Positions 6,120 through 9,269 of a DNA stretch of 9,269 bases are shown in pieces. The notes beneath the pieces are model-generated. The model ran no database searches and had not been told where the DNA came from. It saw only the letters and a program-made list of their open reading frames with translations. The position numbers were made by a program, and so were the translations under genes. Every line of letters begins with the position of its first letter. Within the stretch, counting starts at the first letter, position 1. The DNA is from JALZAI01 sp038212215 (lineage in GTDB: Bacteria > Actinomycetota > Actinomycetes > Mycobacteriales > Jatrophihabitantaceae): NCBI GenBank assembly GCA_038212215.1, contig JBBQUT010000069.1, forward strand, positions 1 to 9,269. The letters are read 5' to 3'.

Positions 6120-6986
6120 ATGCACGCCACGTTGAGTTCACGGATTCCGGAAGACACGAAGATCAGCACCCGCAGGGGCGTGGCAGCCACGCTCGTCCTC
6201 GCGCTGCTTGTGGCCATTGCGGCCCTGACGACGGCAATCGCTCCCAGTTCACGGGCTGCCGCGGGCGGTTCAGCCCTGCAGCCCGGAGAGACGCTATACA
6301 ACGGCCAGTCGCTGGTGAACGGTCAGCTGACCATGACGATGCAGGGGGACGGCAACTTCGTCTTGTACTTCGGAGCTGAATCGTTGTGGCAGTCCGGCAC
6401 CTCCGGGAAGGGCGGTGCGCGGGTCTCGATGCAAGGTGACGGCAACCTGGTGGTCTACAACAACGCCAACCAATGGTTGTGGCAGAGCGGAACGGCGGGC
6501 CACGGCGGCTCCCGCCTTGAGCTCCAGAGCGACATGAACGCGGTTGTGTACAGCTCCGCCAACCAGGCGTTGTGGCAGAGCGGAACGGCGGGCGGAGCCG
6601 TGGCAAGCCGGCAAACTGGCGACAACTGTGATACCCACACGCTGGCAGTCGGCGGTGCCAGTGTTTATACGGTCTGCATGAAGGCGACCGATTCCTACAA
6701 TGGGATCGCAGTGTCGGGGTACGTCTCCAGCGCAGCCTGCAACGTTAATCTCCCTACCGGCGTCGGCTGGGCATGTAAGAGTTCGCAACGCGGTGCTTAC
6801 TGGAACTCATCGCTGCACGCATGGGAAGACTGGCTCAACTACAAACTGGTGTTTATCAGCCCATGGGTACCGGTCGGCGTCTACTATGCGAACTGCGTGT
6901 ACCTCCGTGTGGATACGCGCCCGAACGGATACACCACCTACCAAAGCTTTGAGGTCCCGAACCTCCCCTCGGGGACCACGTGCTAA
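6120..6986 (+). CDS. Secreted bulb-type mannose-binding lectin with a six-cysteine C-terminal domain
   Basis: A 288-residue exported protein. The N-terminus is a long signal peptide: basic RR at 18-19, hydrophobic core about 20-40, and probable signal peptidase I cleavage near SRAAAGG (44-50). Residues about 51-160 form a B-lectin beta-prism with three intact QxDxNxVxY sugar sites: QGDGNFVLY (75-83), QGDGNLVVY (105-113) and QSDMNAVVY (136-144). Each is followed by a LWQSGT repeat. This fold binds mannose-type glycans. The remaining 120 residues have Cys at 170, 186, 207, 219, 259 and 288, giving up to three disulfides, and many aromatic residues. I do not recognise that domain. The start is fixed by AGGAGG at 6109-6114. 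The role could be cell-surface binding, competition or defence. It may be regulated through the repeats at 5987-6038. Confidence 0.88.
   Translation: MHATLSSRIPEDTKISTRRGVAATLVLALLVAIAALTTAIAPSSRAAAGGSALQPGETLYNGQSLVNGQLTMTMQGDGNFVLYFGAESLWQSGTSGKGGARVSMQGDGNLVVYNNANQWLWQSGTAGHGGSRLELQSDMNAVVYSSANQALWQSGTAGGAVASRQTGDNCDTHTLAVGGASVYTVCMKATDSYNGIAVSGYVSSAACNVNLPTGVGWACKSSQRGAYWNSSLHAWEDWLNYKLVFISPWVPVGVYYANCVYLRVDTRPNGYTTYQSFEVPNLPSGTTC
6476..6593 (+). repeat. Identical 25-base direct repeats inside the lectin domain
   Basis: GTTGTGGCAGAGCGGAACGG plus GCGGC-type end (25 bases) occurs at 6476-6500 and again, without mismatch, at 6569-6593. The period is 93 bases, or 31 codons, one lectin subdomain. 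The equivalent stretch after the first subdomain (around 6383-6410) has diverged. Confidence 0.85.
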
Positions 6987-7210
6987 CCAGGGTCTATTCG
7001 GTACACCGTCGCGAGCACCCGATTCGCGGTATCAGAGCACTCGTTGTACGCCACGAGGCGCTGTAGTTCTGGACGAGCGTGAGAGGGCCTTCGTCGCCGG
7101 ACCGCCTCGGATGGAGCCGACGCAGCCTGTTCCGGGGATCGCTGGGAAGTGCTGACCGGAGCTCTCGATGAGGACCACGGCGTCGTTGATCGTGAGGATC
7201 GATTTGTGGC
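6987..7210. other. Intergenic, no recognisable gene
   Basis: Between the lectin stop and the large hairpin there is no frame with recognisable protein features on either strand. Several frames are open, but all are Arg/Ser/Pro-rich and typical of chance ORFs in GC-rich DNA. Confidence 0.45.
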
Positions 7211-7243
7211 AGGAGCCCCGCCGACGAGATCGGCGGGGCTCCT
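7211..7243 (+). terminator. Large perfect hairpin, probable terminator of the lectin transcript
   Basis: AGGAGCCCCGCCGA (7211-7224) pairs perfectly over 14 bp with TCGGCGGGGCTCCT (7230-7243) around a 5-base loop CGAGA. There is no T-run on either side. Strong stems without U-tracts are a common actinobacterial terminator form. It lies 225 bases beyond the lectin stop, so it would leave a long 3' UTR. It could work in either direction. Confidence 0.5.
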
Positions 7244-7609
7244 GTCCGTGTCGCTTGAGTGTTCGGGTTGCCGCGGTGGTGCTTATTCTCCGTTACCTCG
7301 GTGACGGCGGCTGCGTGCGCTGGATTCGGCGAGGACCGTTTCCGCGGCGCGATTCGGTCAATCACCGCGCCGTGCGCTGTCCACCATCGATCAGGATCTA
7401 CGCGATGAGCCGGGCGATCTCTGTGTTCCACACGAGCAAGGAATGCTTGCCCGGTGGTCGCCCCCTACGCCCGACTGAAATGCCCACCTTCTGCCTCATC
7501 GACAACGTGGATCACCGATCTACACCGTCGAACTGGAGTTCATTTTCTGTCGAAGCGCATCGGATTCGGCTCCGACTTGTTGAATGAACAAGGCATGTGA
7601 AACAATTGT
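7244..7609. other. Intergenic, no recognisable gene
   Basis: No convincing coding frame. A plus-strand open frame from 7168 to 7587 runs through the 7211-7243 hairpin and has an unlikely composition. Local AT content rises from about 7540 to 7720, in contrast with the rest of the window. TTGTT-GAATG-AACAA can form a small hairpin around 7578-7592. Confidence 0.4.
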
Positions 7610-7621
7610 CATAATCGCTGG

Positions 7622-7721
7622 GAAGACGTGTGCCCACAGTTGGCCCTGCCTGAGCGGTTATTCACGAATACTTTGAATCGAATATCCGCCCGGTCCGCAT
7701 TTCTGCGGTGCCGGGCTTTTT
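7622..7721 (+). ncRNA. Candidate small RNA of about 100 nt
   Basis: A possible -10 box CATAAT (7610-7615) lies in a locally AT-rich stretch. About 100 bases downstream is a strong intrinsic terminator (7688-7721). No credible coding sequence lies between them; the frame from GTG 7628 reads straight through the terminator. No good -35 is visible. A short untranslated RNA is therefore a reasonable guess, but the terminator may equally be left over from a lost gene. Confidence 0.3.
7688..7721 (+). terminator. Rho-independent terminator
   Basis: GCCCGG (7688-7693) pairs with CCGGGC (7711-7716), and CCGCA (7695-7699) pairs with TGCGG (7704-7708). There is a small internal loop and a TTTC hairpin loop. 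Five Ts (7717-7721) follow directly. It is the most canonical terminator in the window and acts on plus-strand transcription. Confidence 0.8.
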
Positions 7722-8044
7722 CATGCCCACAGCCGGATTGGGTAATGGTCTGCTGCCTGCCCCGCGCTTGGACAATGCGATGCGCGTGCACGTGCCGCGC
7801 CGCGACGGGTCCAGTGGGGGACCACGTGGTCGCGCCGGCTGTCGAGTGCGCGCAGGGATGCACCCGTGAAGGAGAGATCCGACTACGCGGGTCGACCGGC
7901 GTGGCACGCGGTGCTCTGTTTGGGCTGGTGCCGTTCAAGCAGGTGCTTGCTGCGGGGCTTGCTGCCGCGGCGGGCGTGCACACGAGCGGACGGCCAAGAT
8001 CGCGGCCGCGTGGGCCCCGACCAACGTGGTCTGTTGGTCGCCGA
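7722..8044. other. Stretch without an identifiable gene, upstream of the HsdR remnant
   Basis: A plus-strand frame stays open from 7628 to 8113 and leads into the first HsdR piece, but residues before about 8045 show no recognisable HsdR features. It may be further-decayed hsdR sequence or unrelated DNA. Confidence 0.4.
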
Positions 8045-8304
8045 GGCGCGTTCTACGACGCCGTCGTGCAGAACGACGCCGCGATCCTGCTGATGGGGAA
8101 GAGACGACGCTGAAGAGGATTTCCGTTGATCTGGTCTGGGCTGTGCTGCAAAGCGCCACGATTGACTGGTCGCACAAGCATTCCGTCCGTGCAGCCATGT
8201 GGTCCAAGATCCGCCGCCTCCTCGCGAGGTACCGCTACCCGCCAGACCATGAAGCGAAGGCGATCGAGTTGATCCTGCTGCAAGCCGAACTGTTCGCGAC
8301 CGGC
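8045..8304 (+). pseudogene. hsdR: Remnant of the HsdR (type I restriction endonuclease subunit) C-terminus
   Basis: Two frames together encode the helical C-terminal domain (DUF3387 type) of HsdR. Frame 2 gives AFYDAVVQNDAAILLM (8048-8095). Frame 1 continues with GEETTLKRISVDLV, then SATIDWSHKHSVRAAM, KIRRLLARYRYPPD and AIELILLQAELFATG (8095-8304). The family pattern as I recall it is FYDAl..N.sa...mGdetL..iA.dLv, then vtiDW..resvRA..r..ikrLLrkY.YPPd..e.A...vlqQAE. The pieces join at GGGG (8095-8098): one lost G would restore a single frame. Helicase and nuclease domains are absent, and no hsdM or hsdS is in the window. It is a dead fragment of a restriction system, in keeping with an old mobile island. 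Confidence 0.75.
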
Positions 8305-8649
8305 ACGACAGCGGGAGGGGCGGGCTGTTCTTGGGCCGCTTCGGGTAACGGGGGTCTGCCCCATCGTGACCCGTTTGTGAGTCGTTGACTCTGAAAGTCA
8401 AGTGAAGGCCAAATTCCCGGGGTCCCCTCTTCCGCTGACACGAATCGGCCACGGCTTCGCGCTCCCAGATCCCCTCCGGCGCCCGCGGGTGTTGTTGAGC
8501 TTCATATTCAGGAGGATGAGTCTCATGGCGCGCGATGCGACCCGGAGTCGGACGTTTCGCTGATCGGCAGCCGGGTAGTTATGGTCGGCATCGCCCTGCG
8601 CGCTTCCCGTCGGTCGCGTGCACGGCCTCGACGTCCGAAACGGCCCTGG
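8305..8649. other. Non-coding or decayed stretch
   Basis: No recognisable gene. It contains a small perfect hairpin TTGACT-CTGAA-AGTCAA (8385-8401) just after the end of the HsdR frame. It also holds a good AGGAGG (8510-8515) nine bases before ATG 8525. That ATG opens only a 12-codon frame ending at TGA 8561-8563, so it may be the broken 5' end of a lost gene. Confidence 0.4.
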
Positions 8650-8697
8650 GCGGGCAGGGTCCTGAGCGGGCAGGGTCCTGAGCGGGCAGGGTCCTGG
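8650..8697 (+). repeat. Three-copy 16-bp tandem repeat
   Basis: The unit GCGGGCAGGGTCCTGA occurs at 8650-8665, 8666-8681 and 8682-8697. The copies are identical except that the last base of the third is G. Sixteen is not a multiple of three, so copy-number change would break any reading frame; the region is probably non-coding. Confidence 0.95.
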
Positions 8698-9081
8698 CGG
8701 AGGATGTGGCGCATCGTGGCCGGGGCCTGCTCGATGGCGATCTTCTGCTGCCCGGCTGTCACGGCCTCGCTCCTCGTTACGCCGCTATTCGCCGACGAGC
8801 GACATGATCTTGGGCATCGCCAGGGAGGGTTTGAGAACCCGGCGGCTCCCGGTGCACACACTCGTGCGGGTAGTTGGTGAACTTGTTCTCGCCGACGACC
8901 CCGTTGGCATAGTCTGCTGCGCACGCCTGGTGACGGGGGTCGTTCAGGTCGTTGGGTTCTCACTTGTCGTCGGCACTGAGCAGACGGTGCTGAACGACTT
9001 CCTCGTGCCCGGCCGAGACAGGGCGCGGTCTTGAACCTGTGCTCGGCGTGATTGCGAAGCCATGGTGTGAATTTCGGGCTG
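8698..9081. other. Stretch without an identifiable gene
   Basis: Frames are open on both strands but none is convincing. A plus frame at 8804-9034 is hydrophobic and Val-rich. The minus frame opposite, about 60 codons, contains DPRHQACAADYANGVVGENK between two stops. I recognise neither. The stretch may be decayed accessory DNA. Confidence 0.35.
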
Positions 9082-9269
9082 TCATACGAACGGTCGTTGC
9101 GGGGGGTGCAAAACTATCGGGGATTCATGATTTGTTGCCATGGCGGTCGCGTCGTGTGCTGCGGCGAGCATTGGTTCTATGGTTGTGCAGACGGCGATGC
9201 GCGGTTTCGTGGTCAGTAATGCGTTCAGCCCGTGTGTGAGCGCCTCGGCAGCGACGGCGCGTGCGGCGA
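9082..9269 (-). CDS. Possible C-terminal part of an unidentified gene running off the right edge
   Basis: On the minus strand a frame enters from 9267 and runs 61 codons without a stop to TGA (plus-strand 9082-9084). The translation, including AVAAEALTHGLNALLTT and KPRIAVCTTIEPMLAAAHDA, has balanced composition and helix-like patterning, unlike the Arg-rich shadow frames. About two thirds of its codons end in G or C, less than the clear genes here. A plus-strand frame also spans 9039-9239, but its composition is less natural. No family recognised; the start lies outside the window. Confidence 0.35.
   Translation of the reverse strand, partial: AARAVAAEALTHGLNALLTTKPRIAVCTTIEPMLAAAHDATAMATNHESPIVLHPPQRPFV

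Noticed and set aside
7400..7530. Minus-strand pieces such as VVDEAEGGHFS and LLVWNTEIARLIA resembling an alpha/beta-hydrolase tail
   Set aside because: The pieces lie in different frames, are very short, and lack catalytic context; too weak to call. A blastx of 7380-7560 would settle it.
7168..7587. 139-codon plus-strand frame
   Set aside because: It runs through the 14-bp hairpin, has irregular codon use and no recognisable domain.
8568..8880. Further GGGTAGTT strings (near 8569 and 8868) similar to the repeats before the lectin
   Set aside because: Only the first eight bases match, they are not paired, and no gene follows in a fitting position.
1..9269. CRISPR array or intact insertion sequence
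   Set aside because: No regularly spaced repeats other than the 16-bp tandem repeat, and no transposase with flanking inverted repeats could be identified.

Overview
The window looks like chromosome from a high-GC Gram-positive bacterium (Actinobacteria). GC is high throughout, most codons end in G or C, and GTG starts are common. Two genes appear to be leaderless, with a -10 box six bases before the start codon. The protein families seen (ArsR-SRPBCC fusion, AfsR-like LuxR ATPase, secreted bulb-type lectin) are common in this phylum. Genus cannot be told from the sequence alone.

Left part (1-2867): the tail of a probable exported protein, then a small type I signal peptidase (630-1148). A decayed antisense fragment of a YdeI/OmpD-associated protein follows (about 1173-1340). 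Next is a compact three-gene operon (1397-2867) encoding an ArsR-SRPBCC fusion regulator, a DUF1905 protein and a VOC/glyoxalase-fold protein, joined by 4-base overlaps. The operon promoter is very clear: TTGACA, an 18-base spacer almost filled by a perfect 16-base palindrome, TATTCT, then the GTG. It reads as a self-repressed unit.

Boundary (about 3220-3265): the 3' half of a tRNA lies on the minus strand. It runs from CCA back to the anticodon loop and stops exactly there. This is the usual footprint of a tyrosine-recombinase attachment site. The geometry predicts an integrated element extending to the right, with the intact tRNA beyond the window. No integrase gene is visible.

Right part (3485-9269): a large NB-ARC/TPR/LuxR regulator (805 aa, 3485-5902) is followed by a secreted bulb-type lectin (6120-6986). 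Two GGGTA-N-TTC direct repeats lie upstream of the lectin and could be sites for the neighbouring LuxR protein, which is inference. From 6987 on, the DNA is mostly non-coding or decayed. It holds a strong 14-bp hairpin, a good intrinsic terminator with a possible small RNA in front of it, and a frameshifted remnant of the C-terminus of a type I restriction HsdR subunit. It also holds a three-copy 16-bp tandem repeat and a possible partial minus-strand gene running off the right edge. This sparse, broken content fits an old mobile island.
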